This document shows positions 34,812 to 43,885 of a DNA stretch of 64,000 nucleotides, piece by piece (position 1 is the stretch's first letter; every line of letters begins with the position of its first letter). A program made the translations under genes and the position numbers. The notes below the pieces were generated by a model. That model was not told the origin of the DNA. It saw nothing but the letters and a program-made list of their open reading frames with translations, and ran no database searches. This stretch comes from OMIW01 sp044235645. Its GTDB lineage: Bacteria; Bdellovibrionota_C; UBA2361; OMIW01. The DNA is taken from assembly GCA_044235645.1 (NCBI GenBank), contig JBIIHQ010000002.1, positions 124,001 to 188,000 of the forward strand, given 5' to 3'.

Positions 34812-35932
34812 ATGTGATTTGCGAAGCGGGGAATATGTTGGAAAAGGGGGCTTCCTATTCATTGGCGGTACTGCCGGGCGATGGTATCGGCCCCGAAGTC
34901 GTTGATGCGGCTCTGATGGTGCTGAATGCGGTCGAAAAACGGGAGGGTTTTTCGACTGTAATTTCAAAGGGTTTGATCGGAGGTGCGGCGTACGACGTTT
35001 ATGGGGAGCACCTTCCGCGCGCAACGATAGATATTTGTCGGGGCTCGTCGGCGATACTTTTTGGTGCAGTGGGTGGTCCCGTTATTGAAGCAGCAACACC
35101 AAAATGGGCGAATTGCGAGCGTAATTCTATCCTCTCTCTGAGGAAGGAGTTTGGATTTTATGCAAATATCAGGTCGCTGAGGGTCCCCTCCGGGCTTGAG
35201 CATCTCTCTCCTCTGCGACAAGGATTGATCCCAGGCGGTCATTCGATCGTAGTGATACGAGAGCTTCTTGGCGATATTTATTTTGGAGAACACAAGACGA
35301 CGGGGGTCAGCCCTGCACGAATTGCATCAGATACTGCGGAGTATCGAGAGGGAGAGATCCGTAGGATTGCGCGACTGGGATTTGAGCTTGCGCGGGCAAG
35401 GCGGCGTTCGGTCGTGTCAGTCGATAAGGCAAACGTCCTTGACACCTCTCGGTTGTGGCGGGATGTGGTCACTTCGGTGCAGCGAGAGTTCCCCGACGTC
35501 ACCGTTGAGCATCAGCTTGTCGATAATTGTGCGATGCAGTTGGTGAGAAATCCGGCGCAGTTTGATCTGCTCCTCTGCCCGAATTTGTTTGGCGATATAC
35601 TCTCCGATATTGTCTCAGTGCTGGGTGGCTCGCTTGGATTGATGCCCTCGGCGAGTTTGAACGAAGAGGGATTCGGATTGTATGAGCCTGCGGGGGGCTC
35701 GGCTCCTGATATTGCCGGGAAGGGGATAGCAAATCCGATAGGTCAGATACTCTCCCTCGCGATGTTGCTGAGATATTCGTGGCGCATGGACGGAGCGGCG
35801 AATGCGATCGAGATGGCGGTCGAATCGGCGCTCGCTTCGGGAGCTCGGACCTGCGATCTTTGTCGGTCGGGCGAGCCATCAGTCTCGACCGAGGAGTTCG
35901 CCGAGGCAGTTGTGCAGGCGTTGATGGTATAA
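34808..35932 (+). CDS. leuB: 3-isopropylmalate dehydrogenase
   Basis: Oxidatively decarboxylates 3-isopropylmalate with NAD+. The 374-residue protein shows VLPGDGIGPEVVDA, the substrate loop NCERNSILSLRKEFGFYANIRSLRVP, VIRELLGDIYFG with the conserved Arg, the VSVDKANVLDTSRLWR Lys/Asp pair, and NLFGDILSDIVSVLGGSLGLMPSAS. The start overlaps the leuA stop (ATGA), indicating coupled translation. leuC and leuD are not in the window, so isopropylmalate isomerase is elsewhere. The next gene is convergent and only 7 bases away. Confidence 0.94.
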   Translation: MNVICEAGNMLEKGASYSLAVLPGDGIGPEVVDAALMVLNAVEKREGFSTVISKGLIGGAAYDVYGEHLPRATIDICRGSSAILFGAVGGPVIEAATPKWANCERNSILSLRKEFGFYANIRSLRVPSGLEHLSPLRQGLIPGGHSIVVIRELLGDIYFGEHKTTGVSPARIASDTAEYREGEIRRIARLGFELARARRRSVVSVDKANVLDTSRLWRDVVTSVQREFPDVTVEHQLVDNCAMQLVRNPAQFDLLLCPNLFGDILSDIVSVLGGSLGLMPSASLNEEGFGLYEPAGGSAPDIAGKGIANPIGQILSLAMLLRYSWRMDGAANAIEMAVESALASGARTCDLCRSGEPSVSTEEFAEAVVQALMV

Positions 35933-35939
35933 TTCTCCG

Positions 35940-36821
35940 TCAGAACATTTTTTGCTCACACTCTACCGCGGCGAGGAGACTTTTGAGTGCTGAGGAGAGG
36001 CGCGTGCGAATTGGCTGAGCGCGTTCATGAATGGCGCGCTGTCGTTCGATGTAGGTCGATTTTCCCTCATCTGTTTCAATTTCGACGGCCCCATAGCCGA
36101 GCGCGCTCAGGTCATAAGGGCTGGCCTCCATGTCGAGAGTCCGCGCCTCCCATGCGAGCAGAAAGGCGTCGCGAAGGATATCGCTTCCTACCCAAGGTGA
36201 CAGTTTGTAGCACCATTTATACAGGTCCATGTTCGCGTGAAGGCACCCGGATTGCTCGATTTCAAGTGTGGTCGCTCTGGTGAGGGGGGTCGCATTGAGG
36301 GGGATGGCATCAGGGGTGAAAAAACGGAACGCATCAAAGTGGGTGCACCCGAGGGGATGGTGTTCAACGAGGGCGGATATCTGCTCTGGTGATACCCGTA
36401 ACGGAATCGAGGAATGACGAGGCTCGGTGGTTCGATAGATCATCGCCCACTCGTGGAGACCAAAACAGGAGAATCGGGGAGGTCGCACGAGTATCTCATC
36501 ATTTAATCGGATGAGCCATCTGAGAAAGAGAATTCTCTTTGAGGGGAATCGAGTCGGGTCGAGGGAACGTCCCCCCGCATCGTCGCGAAACCCAAGCGCA
36601 TCAGGAAAGTCCTCATCTGATGCCTCGGCGAGTACTGTCCCGAAGCCAGGGCCCCAACGAAGAAGCTGATGGGGTCGAAACGAGTAGTACCGAAACATGA
36701 AATCGAGAACAGGATGAGTCTCTCCTCGTGCCGCCCGGGTGAGGTGTGGTTGGAGAAGGGGGGTAAGGATGGTTGTATGAGTGGTGCGGAGGTGGTGCCA
36801 GGCGTGAGGGGCGAGATACAT
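35940..36821 (-). CDS. Uncharacterised protein; relatives named 3-methyladenine glycosylase
   Basis: A 293-residue soluble protein that I recall only from actinobacterial-type annotations labelled 3-methyladenine DNA glycosylase, on weak evidence. Conserved-looking blocks are HPVLDFMFRYYSFRPHQLLRWGPG, SCFGLHEWAMIYR, THFDAFRFFTP, EQSGCLHANMDLYKW and MEASPYDLSALGY. Many His, Asp and aromatic residues suggest an enzyme. The true activity is unknown to me. It is downstream (63 bases) of another unknown gene on the same strand. Confidence 0.65.
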   Translation of the reverse strand: MYLAPHAWHHLRTTHTTILTPLLQPHLTRAARGETHPVLDFMFRYYSFRPHQLLRWGPGFGTVLAEASDEDFPDALGFRDDAGGRSLDPTRFPSKRILFLRWLIRLNDEILVRPPRFSCFGLHEWAMIYRTTEPRHSSIPLRVSPEQISALVEHHPLGCTHFDAFRFFTPDAIPLNATPLTRATTLEIEQSGCLHANMDLYKWCYKLSPWVGSDILRDAFLLAWEARTLDMEASPYDLSALGYGAVEIETDEGKSTYIERQRAIHERAQPIRTRLSSALKSLLAAVECEQKMF

Positions 36822-36884
36822 GAGCGTAAAAGATAAAAAGGAGGGGCCGGAGGCGGAACGCCTGGCGGCCCGTGGGGATCGGGA

Positions 36885-37349
36885 TCAGCCGCGGGTTGCG
36901 GGTAAGGACCGATCGGGGTCCAAGAGAGCAACGATAAGCTCTGCTTGTTCTCGCGAGAGGTCGCCCCTGTTTTCACCCAGTCTGTAACGGGCGAGAACAG
37001 GTTTCTCATCGCTCGGGTCGAAGATGAACGAGGCTTCGCCCTCTTCACAGCCATGCCCGAAGGTAAGCCGGACTGAGAATGGTTGGGGTCTTATCTCAAA
37101 CCCAATGCCGAACGGAACCAGTGCCTCAGATGGAAGGCATGAGTGCTCCGCCGCCCACTCATCGACGACATAAGCTGCCCAAAGAAATGCTCCTCGACCG
37201 TCATCAGTAAGTTCTTCCCCCTCGAAGTTAGTCCAAGTGCCGCCGTTTCGACTGAACCACGTTACCACCAGTCCACGGGAGAGGTGGTTAAACGTGACTA
37301 TTGACCGTCGATCTGGTGATCCGATCACCGATGAAACCATTGAAACCAT
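36885..37349 (-). CDS. Hypothetical protein
   Basis: A 154-residue small soluble protein, acidic and rich in short beta-like stretches (VTFNHLSRGLVVTWF, FSVRLTFGHG). No domain recognised. The open frame continues over the entire length without rare interruptions and precedes 35940-36821 by 63 bases on the same strand, so the two may form an operon. Alternative ATG at 37340. A larger competing frame in this stretch (36503-37054) has poor composition and is treated as a shadow. Confidence 0.5.
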   Translation of the reverse strand: MVSMVSSVIGSPDRRSIVTFNHLSRGLVVTWFSRNGGTWTNFEGEELTDDGRGAFLWAAYVVDEWAAEHSCLPSEALVPFGIGFEIRPQPFSVRLTFGHGCEEGEASFIFDPSDEKPVLARYRLGENRGDLSREQAELIVALLDPDRSLPATRG

Positions 37350-37723
37350 GATTTAGAGTAGAACCCTCTCGATCTCAATTGATCCACCGTAATTAGTCAA
37401 CTAAATTCACTTTACAATTTGATTCGATAGAGTCTTTTTAGGCCTAGCCGATTCCCCTTCTTCCCGCCGCACCGTCTTACGGTAGCTCCCGAGTAGGGTT
37501 TCGAGCGGGGTAATGGTCTCTCAGAGGAGGGGAATTCTCTTTTTCCAGTGTATCATCCGTGAGACAAAGTACGGGCTTTACCGAGGAAGGTTGTGACTTC
37601 CTCGGAGGTCTTAGTAATAAAAATGCAACTACTTACCCTTGTTGTGCGACTAACTATCGTTTCCATTCATCTCGATCTGATCTAGCATCTGGGAATCCGA
37701 CTTTCTTTTCGAAGCCTCGTCTC
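37350..37723. other. Intergenic region with a 9-bp hairpin
   Basis: About 374 bases between divergent genes. It includes an inverted repeat CCGAGGAAG (37581-37589) - 7 base loop - CTTCCTCGG (37597-37605), and probable promoters for both flanks that I cannot place. The hairpin is not followed by a T run. Confidence 0.4.
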
Positions 37724-38140
37724 ATGACTCATCTCCGATCAATCGCTCTGGTTATGGAATCAGAGATCGACGTTGAGCCGTTTTTTCGGATGGCAGAGAC
37801 CATTCCAGGGCTTACTCTGCAACGATTCCGCTCTGGCGAAGAAGCGCTGCGGATTCTCCGAGACGCCCACGAGGGGGGGCCCAACCTTATCGTCGTGACT
37901 TATGACCTGCCGATGATGAATGGCGGGGCCTTGGTGTCTCAATTGTGGCGCTTGCCGCTCTTAACGCGGCTACCTGCTATTGTAATAGTGCCCCCTCGGT
38001 GCGATCAGGCTATCATTCAGCAACTCCTTCAGCTCGGTCCAATCCATGTGATAGAAGGGGGAGATTCTCGCGCAGAGTGGTTTGATCGGGTTGACCAGAT
38101 TTTTCAATACTGGGGCATGGTCCACCTTCAGGCCAATTAA
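37724..38140 (+). CDS. Receiver-like domain protein lacking the phospho-acceptor Asp
   Basis: A 138-residue CheY-like fold. The alignment LIVVTYDLPMMNG to the usual LILLD-x-x-LPGMDG puts Thr where the phospho-acceptor Asp should be, and the acidic pocket reads MESE rather than DD. The conserved late Lys is also not evident. It is likely a pseudo-receiver used for protein contacts. The start is the ATG at 37724; the open frame extends to 37559 but the extra residues do not resemble the fold. It lies directly upstream of a standard response regulator. Confidence 0.65.
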   Translation: MTHLRSIALVMESEIDVEPFFRMAETIPGLTLQRFRSGEEALRILRDAHEGGPNLIVVTYDLPMMNGGALVSQLWRLPLLTRLPAIVIVPPRCDQAIIQQLLQLGPIHVIEGGDSRAEWFDRVDQIFQYWGMVHLQAN

Positions 38141-38158
38141 TTGTTCGGTCAAAGGAAA

Positions 38159-38533
38159 ATGAGCATGGGCAACTCTGCTCGGGCGAAGGTCGTCATTGCT
38201 GATGATAACACAGCCGCCCTCGCGCTTATGCGTTGTTTTGTCCAATCGCTCGGCTTCTCTGTCATTGCGGTCAGCGATGGTGGGGCGGCGCTCCGGGCAA
38301 TCGAAGACCACAGCCCGGCATTCGCCCTTCTCGATATTTCTCTTCCTATCCTGACCGGGGTGGAGGTGGCACGATCGGTGAGAGAAAAACCTGAGCTTGC
38401 ATCAGTTCGTATGATCGCATGTACAGGTCACGGGGATCGGGAGCTTGAAGATGAATGTGGACGAGCGGGTTTTGAGCGCTACCTGGTGAAGCCTATTGAT
38501 TTCGGAGTCCTCGAGGGATTATTACGAGGTTGA
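38159..38533 (+). CDS. Single-domain CheY-like response regulator
   Basis: A 124-residue stand-alone receiver. The acidic pair is in VVIADDNTAA, the phospho-acceptor Asp in FALLDISLPILTG, the Thr in MIACTGHG and the Lys in YLVKPIDF. No output domain, so it acts through protein contacts or phospho-relay, perhaps with a hybrid kinase elsewhere in the genome. The ATG at 38159 follows AAAGGA by few bases; a TTG at 38141 directly after the previous stop codon is an alternative. The gene follows the pseudo-receiver by 18 bases. Confidence 0.9.
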   Translation: MSMGNSARAKVVIADDNTAALALMRCFVQSLGFSVIAVSDGGAALRAIEDHSPAFALLDISLPILTGVEVARSVREKPELASVRMIACTGHGDRELEDECGRAGFERYLVKPIDFGVLEGLLRG

Positions 38534-38619
38534 GTGGGGCTTCCACCGCTGCCGCCAAAAATCGGCTGAGGGAGAGGGAGCCGTGAAAAAATCGGAATTA
38601 CTCGGAATGCAAAAGAGAA

Positions 38620-38645
38620 CCAGCCTTGACCAAAGGTAAGGCTGG
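38620..38645 (-). terminator. Possible terminator downstream of the recD2 operon
   Basis: An 8-bp perfect stem (CCAGCCTT/AAGGCTGG) with a 10-base loop. Read on the minus strand it is followed by a T-rich TTCTCTTTT, fitting a weak intrinsic terminator for the gene ending at 38675. Confidence 0.45.
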
Positions 38646-38674
38646 CATGAAGGTGCCTCAAAGAGGTGCCGGTG

Positions 38675-39025
38675 TCAGCGTAATCCGACGGGAATGAGGC
38701 GCTCTATTGCTGATGCAAGCTCATCTGTGGGTAGGTATTCCACCTCGGCATAAGCCCGTCGGTGATGAAGTTCCACCCGTTGCACCCTCCCGTGGATGAT
38801 AAATTCCAACGAAAGAGCCCCCTCAAAACGCCTCACCTGCCCCCGAAGAAACTTTGTGGCGCGCTTCAGCACCGCGTAAGCGCTCGGCGATGGCCTGTAC
38901 CCCTTTTCATAGAGCACGTTTTGGCGGATTTCGAGGTCATGCCCGACAATCCCAATCAGCTGGACAATAACCATGTTATGAAAACGCAACCCCCCTAAGG
39001 TACCCAAAAGCTCAAGCAAAATCAA
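38675..39025 (-). CDS. Small protein of unknown function coupled to recD2
   Basis: A 116-residue protein of unknown function. Its ATG overlaps the recD2 stop codon (ATGA at 39022-39025), so its translation is coupled to the helicase. The N-terminus is Leu/Ile/Val-rich (MILLELLG) and the rest is mixed, with Arg and His clusters (LHHRRAYAEVEYLP) and a PilZ-like or DNA-binding look that I cannot confirm. Confidence 0.6.
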   Translation of the reverse strand: MILLELLGTLGGLRFHNMVIVQLIGIVGHDLEIRQNVLYEKGYRPSPSAYAVLKRATKFLRGQVRRFEGALSLEFIIHGRVQRVELHHRRAYAEVEYLPTDELASAIERLIPVGLR

Positions 39026-41262
39026 CCTCGCAACCCCCCGACGACTCCGGTATTCCGCCTCCGACTGCTGACCCGTGATACTGCCAGCTGCATCGCCCGT
39101 TTGCTTCCCACAATAATCAGGAACTTCTTTGCCCGAGTCACAGCGGTATAAACCAATTGCCTCTCGAGGAGCATGTAGTGGGAATCATGGAGCACAAGGA
39201 CGACGCACGGAATCTCAGATCCCTGAGAGCGATGAACGGTAAGAGCATAAGCAAGACCGAGTTGGGAAAGGTCGGTAGGTTTGTAGACGACTTTACGACC
39301 ATCCCACAGAGTAACGGTGAGGCTTTTCCCGCCTGGATCAACTGCGGAGATAATCCCGATATCGCCATTGAAAACACCGAGGGGATCAATTTGGTAGTTG
39401 TTGGACCGTTGGCACACACGATCGCCGAGTCGAAATGTTACTGAACCAACCACTAGTTCGGGTACTCCGGGGATGGGGGGATTGAGCCTTGACTGAAGCT
39501 GTTGGTTTAATTCGATCGTACCTAGAGGACCTTTGTTGCTCGGGGTAAGTACCATGATCTCAGACGGATCAAAATGGTGGAGAACCGGGAGTTGTTGAGA
39601 GACATAGGCGAGGACCGATGCCATCGCTTCCTCTGGGTCTCCTTTCGGGATGAAATACGCATCCACGTTTGAGGCCTCAGAGGGAATGGGAACGATTGGG
39701 TTGATTCCCGCATTTATAGAGATGGCGATATCATTAATTGTCGAGCTCGCGGAGCGACGATAGAGCTGAGTCAGACGGATCACCTTTGCTCGCCCTGACT
39801 CGATGATGTCGCCGAATACCTTTCCCGGTCCCACACTGGGAAGTTGATCCTTGTCTCCGACGAGAATGAGAATGCACTGGTCGGGAATCGCGGCAAAAAG
39901 AGACGCCGCCAAATGAACATCCAGCATTGAGCATTCATCTACGATGACGGCGTCGGCCAGAAGTGGTTCATCCTCATTCTGAATAAAGTCGCCTGAGTGG
40001 GGATTAAATCGAAGTAATCGGTGAATGGTGGTGGCAGGGATGTCGCATACCTGAGACATTCGTTGGGCAGCTCGCCCGGTAGGAGCCGCCATCATCAGCC
40101 GCCTTCCCGCCCGTCGGTAGAGGGTGGCGAGAGCCCGTATGGTCGTCGTTTTCCCGCAACCGGGCCCTCCCGTTATCACCAGAAGTCGCTCGGAAGCCGC
40201 AGCATCAATCGCTTCTGTCTGCTCTGGAGAGAAGGTAAGTCCGAGGTCATGCTCTACTTCGGCGATTGTTTGTGTGACCGTGTCAGAGTCAATCGCCCCT
40301 GCGCCAAACCCCCGCCTCCGTTTTCTTACAAATGCGATCACTGCCTGCTCAGCAGTCCAGATTGCTCGTGTGTAGATGCCGTGAGGCTCGCGAATCAGGT
40401 CACCAGCGGACTCAGATTGGATAAGGTAGGGAGCGAGTTCAATGGAGGGAGCGAGTTGTAGAAGAGAATGAGCTTTTGCGATTAGCTCCTCTTCGGTTAA
40501 AAAGCAGTGTCCCTCCTCGGCCCCTTTCTCGAGAGCGAAGGCAAGACCTGCCCGCAGTCGCTCTGGCGCATCGAGGGGCATGCCGAGTCCGACAGTCGCG
40601 ATTCTATCAGCTGTCAGAAAGCCAATACCCTTCACATCGCGGGCGAGTCGATAAGGATTTTTTTGAAGAATATCGATCGTACCGTCCCCGTAACGATTAT
40701 AAATCTTCTCTGCGAATCCCGCGCTTACCCCATGTTCAACGAGGAACTGGATTATTTTCTGAAGAGGGGATTGATTTGAGAGAGCTGTTACTATTGCCTC
40801 CGCTTTCGTTTTGCCGATTCCAGGTATTTTGGTAAGGATGGGTGGGTCAGCGCGGATGATCTCAATCGCTCGCTCTCCAAGGTGCTCGATGATGCGCTTT
40901 GCGAGATCGGGGCCGATGCCTGGGATCGAACTGCTAACGAGATATCGCTCTAATCCTTCTTCACTCGCGGGCATGGTCGCGGTAATCGCCCGAGCGGCAA
41001 ATTGACGACCGAACCGAGGATGGAGGGTGTAACTGCCCCGAGCGATTACCTCATATGAAGGCTCTATTCGACCAACGTAACCGGTGATGGTAAGAGGTGT
41101 CGCAGTGTCGTCGGCACGGACCTGAAAGACGGTGTAACCGCTCTGCTCATTTCGGAACGTGATCCGGGTCACGCGGCCTTTGATGATGGAAGATTCAGAG
41201 GACGATCCGAGGCTTCTCTGATTGATTGTATCGCTATCTTCGACAGTGTCGCCGCTATCCAC
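39022..41262 (-). CDS. recD2: RecD2 SF1B DNA helicase
   Basis: A 746-residue 5'-3' DNA helicase of the RecD2 type, found in genomes with or without RecBCD and implicated in DNA repair and replication-fork maintenance. The N-terminus (about 80-250) has the helix-hairpin-helix repeats (GIGPDLAKRIIEHLG, IPGIGKTKAEAIV, VKGIGFLTADRIA) typical of RecD2. The helicase core has Walker A GGPGCGKTTT, Walker B VDECSMLD, motif III VGDKDQLPSVGPG, motif IV QLYRR, and VHRSQGSE near the C-terminus with a TAVTRAK motif VI. The start lies close to hemC on the other side, in a divergent arrangement. Confidence 0.95.
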   Translation of the reverse strand: MDSGDTVEDSDTINQRSLGSSSESSIIKGRVTRITFRNEQSGYTVFQVRADDTATPLTITGYVGRIEPSYEVIARGSYTLHPRFGRQFAARAITATMPASEEGLERYLVSSSIPGIGPDLAKRIIEHLGERAIEIIRADPPILTKIPGIGKTKAEAIVTALSNQSPLQKIIQFLVEHGVSAGFAEKIYNRYGDGTIDILQKNPYRLARDVKGIGFLTADRIATVGLGMPLDAPERLRAGLAFALEKGAEEGHCFLTEEELIAKAHSLLQLAPSIELAPYLIQSESAGDLIREPHGIYTRAIWTAEQAVIAFVRKRRRGFGAGAIDSDTVTQTIAEVEHDLGLTFSPEQTEAIDAAASERLLVITGGPGCGKTTTIRALATLYRRAGRRLMMAAPTGRAAQRMSQVCDIPATTIHRLLRFNPHSGDFIQNEDEPLLADAVIVDECSMLDVHLAASLFAAIPDQCILILVGDKDQLPSVGPGKVFGDIIESGRAKVIRLTQLYRRSASSTINDIAISINAGINPIVPIPSEASNVDAYFIPKGDPEEAMASVLAYVSQQLPVLHHFDPSEIMVLTPSNKGPLGTIELNQQLQSRLNPPIPGVPELVVGSVTFRLGDRVCQRSNNYQIDPLGVFNGDIGIISAVDPGGKSLTVTLWDGRKVVYKPTDLSQLGLAYALTVHRSQGSEIPCVVLVLHDSHYMLLERQLVYTAVTRAKKFLIIVGSKRAMQLAVSRVSSRRRNTGVVGGLRG

Positions 41263-41472
41263 TGAATCCTCCCTCAGCTCGCACCCGATTCATGATCTCG
41301 TTTGTACGAGGGCTCGCAGTGCTCCCCCCGGCTCCGGAGAAATGGCCCTCTCGATGGCTCGATTTCCTGTGTTCGCCGACCCATGCTAGCATGCCGCTCC
41401 ATTACCTGAATACTATGTGGCCGTGGGAGCTTCCCTTATAGGCAAAGATATCGAGATGAAACAGACATCGAC

Positions 41473-42414
41473 ATGAAGAAGACGCTTATCCTCGGCACCC
41501 GTCGAAGCCAGCTAGCACTTGCGCAGAGCGAGTATATTCGAGATCGGCTCGTCCGGGCGCACCCAGGACTATCAGTTTCCTTCCGGCCCATCGTTACCGA
41601 GGGCGACAAGAGCCAGACCGTTGACGTTCCCCTGCCTCCGACCGGGTTGAAGGGACTATGGACATTCGAAATGGAGCAACTGCTCGAGGCAGGTGATATC
41701 GATATTGCCGTGCACTCTCTCAAAGATGTTCCAACCCTCATGAGCCAGCAGTTTGTGATAGCGGCAATTCCAGAGCGAGAGGATCGAGCGGATGTACTGA
41801 TAAGTAGGGATAATGTGCCCTTTTACAAACTACCCTCGGGGGCGACTGTTGGCACTTCGAGTCTTCGCCGGGGTGCACAAATTCTCCGCGCTCGGCCAGA
41901 TCTACGGGTGGAGGTTGTCCGGGGGAATGTCGACACGCGCCTTAAAAAACTCGATGATCGCCGTGGAACGTTTGCAGCCATTGTCCTCGCAGCCGCAGGG
42001 CTCTCGCGATTAGGGCTCTCGGAGCGAATTACGGAATGCTTTTCTGAGGAGGTGATGGTTCCGTCCGCCGGACAAGGAGCGCTCGCTGTTCAGTGTTTGC
42101 GAGAGCGGGAAGATGTGGTGAGGCTTCTTGCGCCGATACATCATTCTCCGACAGGAATCGAAACCACCGCAGAGCGCGCTTTCACTGATGGACTGGGAGC
42201 TGGGTGCAACGCCGCTGTGGGGGCTAGTGCTCGGGTGCTTGAGGGAGGGATACTATCAATCGTAACGCGCTGCTTGAGCAGCGATGGATCATCGGTAATT
42301 GATTTTTCTGAAACTGCTCCCGTCGGTGATGCAGAACGTCTGGGGCGAGAGCTTGCTGCTCGGGTAATAGGGCGCGAAGACGGGGTGCACCTCATTGCAG
42401 CGAGTCACGGCTAG
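41473..42414 (+). CDS. hemC: Porphobilinogen deaminase (hydroxymethylbilane synthase)
   Basis: Polymerises four porphobilinogens to hydroxymethylbilane. The 313-residue protein has the N-terminal LGTRRSQLALAQSEYI, the VHSLKDVPT active-site segment (with the Asp), TSSLRRGAQI and the dipyrromethane-binding Cys in GLGAGCNAAVGA. Length is normal. It starts the plus-strand pair hemC-hemD, with 32 bases between them. It is divergent to recD2. Confidence 0.96.
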   Translation: MKKTLILGTRRSQLALAQSEYIRDRLVRAHPGLSVSFRPIVTEGDKSQTVDVPLPPTGLKGLWTFEMEQLLEAGDIDIAVHSLKDVPTLMSQQFVIAAIPEREDRADVLISRDNVPFYKLPSGATVGTSSLRRGAQILRARPDLRVEVVRGNVDTRLKKLDDRRGTFAAIVLAAAGLSRLGLSERITECFSEEVMVPSAGQGALAVQCLREREDVVRLLAPIHHSPTGIETTAERAFTDGLGAGCNAAVGASARVLEGGILSIVTRCLSSDGSSVIDFSETAPVGDAERLGRELAARVIGREDGVHLIAASHG

Positions 42415-42446
42415 ACGGTTGCATTAAAGAGGCTCAGAGAATACCC

Positions 42447-43244
42447 ATGCTCATGGTTTGCACCCGTGAAGAAGAGCGAAACGGAGCACTCATCGATGAG
42501 CTTGGTCGGGAGGGGATGTCGGCGCTCTCACTCCCATTAATCAGAACAATCTCTGAGCCGTTCGATCACTTCAGGCGGCAGCTTGTCGTCGAGGCCCTCT
42601 CAGACGAGTCCACACTTGTGTGCTTCAGCAGTCCTAATGGCGTTCGGTATGGAATGACTGCGCTTGTTCCCCTCCTCAAACCGCCCGAATGTGGAATCGC
42701 GGTTCAGGGACAGGCGACTGCGACCGCCTTTGAGGTGCTCACCGGATACTCCCCCCTCATTATATCTCGCGGACCGACGGGGGAGGGGTTGGCCGCAACA
42801 GTGCGTGACTATCCCCGCGTCTTTTCTCGAGCCATCCTTGTCGGCCCTTGGCTCCCGCGTCGAGAGTTAGCTTCGGGTCTCCAAGCTATCGGGCTATCAG
42901 TCACGCAAATCCCCGTTTACCGGACTGAGCCACGTGAGCCGGCCCCGACAGATATAGCTCGCTATAGGGCTGCGGGCCCGTGTGTCGTCCTCTTTTGCAG
43001 TCCCTCTGCAGTGCAATCATTTATAGGGGCGAACCTGATATCGTTGAATCCTGAGGCCCTTTATGCTGCATTCGGACCGACGACTGCAGCGGCGCTCCGA
43101 GAGGCGGGTATGCCCGTCGCATGTGAGTATAATTGGGTCCGAGAGCGAGAGGCGAAGCCTTCTGGCGATGATGGCCAATCAGAGGTCGGAATAGCGGGAT
43201 TCCTCAAAACCGTTGCTCAATTTGTCAAAAACCTCACCAAATGA
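42447..43244 (+). CDS. hemD: Uroporphyrinogen-III synthase
   Basis: Cyclises hydroxymethylbilane with ring-D inversion to uroporphyrinogen III. The family is poorly conserved; here the bilobal pattern is visible with FSSPNGVRYGM near residue 54 in the first lobe, AILVGPWLPRREL, and the FCSPSAVQSFI and AAFGPTTAAALREAGMPV elements of the second. Length 265 fits. The C-terminal 40 residues are charged and extend past the fold. Operon context after hemC makes the assignment firm. Confidence 0.93.
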   Translation: MLMVCTREEERNGALIDELGREGMSALSLPLIRTISEPFDHFRRQLVVEALSDESTLVCFSSPNGVRYGMTALVPLLKPPECGIAVQGQATATAFEVLTGYSPLIISRGPTGEGLAATVRDYPRVFSRAILVGPWLPRRELASGLQAIGLSVTQIPVYRTEPREPAPTDIARYRAAGPCVVLFCSPSAVQSFIGANLISLNPEALYAAFGPTTAAALREAGMPVACEYNWVREREAKPSGDDGQSEVGIAGFLKTVAQFVKNLTK

Positions 43245-43333
43245 AGAGGGTCGGTGATTAAATCTGAGGTATACCCAACGGGCAAAATGACCAAGGTAGT
43301 AATTGGTCGCAGGTCTTTCACCTACCAGCTACA

Positions 43334-43861
43334 CTAGTCAAGTGACGATTCGATTGTATCTCCAGCTGTGATCGAGATTCGAGTGGGTGTGGTTTCCTCG
43401 CCCACGTTGCCCCTCAGACTAACTGACAAGCAAAGCCGTGAGTATTGAGGACTATCATCAAATGTCAGGCGTGGGTGGAAGCCCCGCTCGAGAAGATCCT
43501 GAACGAGAAGCCGATATTCCCCTTTCAGGCCCACGCAGCGAAATACATCGGGAGTATCCGGCAGGGGAACGATCTGGGCCCAGTCTAATGGGCAGAGAAG
43601 GTCGCGATCATGGGCGAATGGTTTGGAAAGCTGAAAATGGCTCTTGGGGATAAAGAGCGGAGGGATGGCGACATCCTCAAAACCCGAACTTTTTTCCTGC
43701 ACTCTACCGAGACTTTCGAGCCATTTACCTATCACAGCCGTGTGGCTTCTGAGAGCTTCCCTGGGAACCGATACAGACTCAAAGCCAAGCTCATTGGGAG
43801 CCGCCGTTGTAGTGCTCTCGAGAGAGGCACCAAACGACGCATTAAGCGGATTACCAACCAT
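43334..43861 (-). CDS. Hypothetical protein
   Basis: A 175-residue protein of unknown function with a moderately regular composition. No signal peptide or membrane segment is clear. It starts 24 bases after the lipoprotein gene on the same strand, so it is likely its operon partner. It shows a PilZ-like flavour in no clear way; I make no call. Confidence 0.5.
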   Translation of the reverse strand: MVGNPLNASFGASLESTTTAAPNELGFESVSVPREALRSHTAVIGKWLESLGRVQEKSSGFEDVAIPPLFIPKSHFQLSKPFAHDRDLLCPLDWAQIVPLPDTPDVFRCVGLKGEYRLLVQDLLERGFHPRLTFDDSPQYSRLCLSVSLRGNVGEETTPTRISITAGDTIESSLD

Positions 43862-43885
43862 ACATCCTCACTCGCAAACGTCTTC

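Noticed and set aside
36503..37054. 183-codon minus-strand frame overlapping two other genes
   Set aside because: Pro/Gly-rich, overlaps the frames at 35940-36821 and 36885-37349 and shows no domain.
37440..37540. Riboswitch-like stretch near the receiver genes (GCACCGTCTTACGGTAGC)
   Set aside because: I compared it mentally with the c-di-GMP-I aptamer; the conserved loops do not line up, so no call is made.
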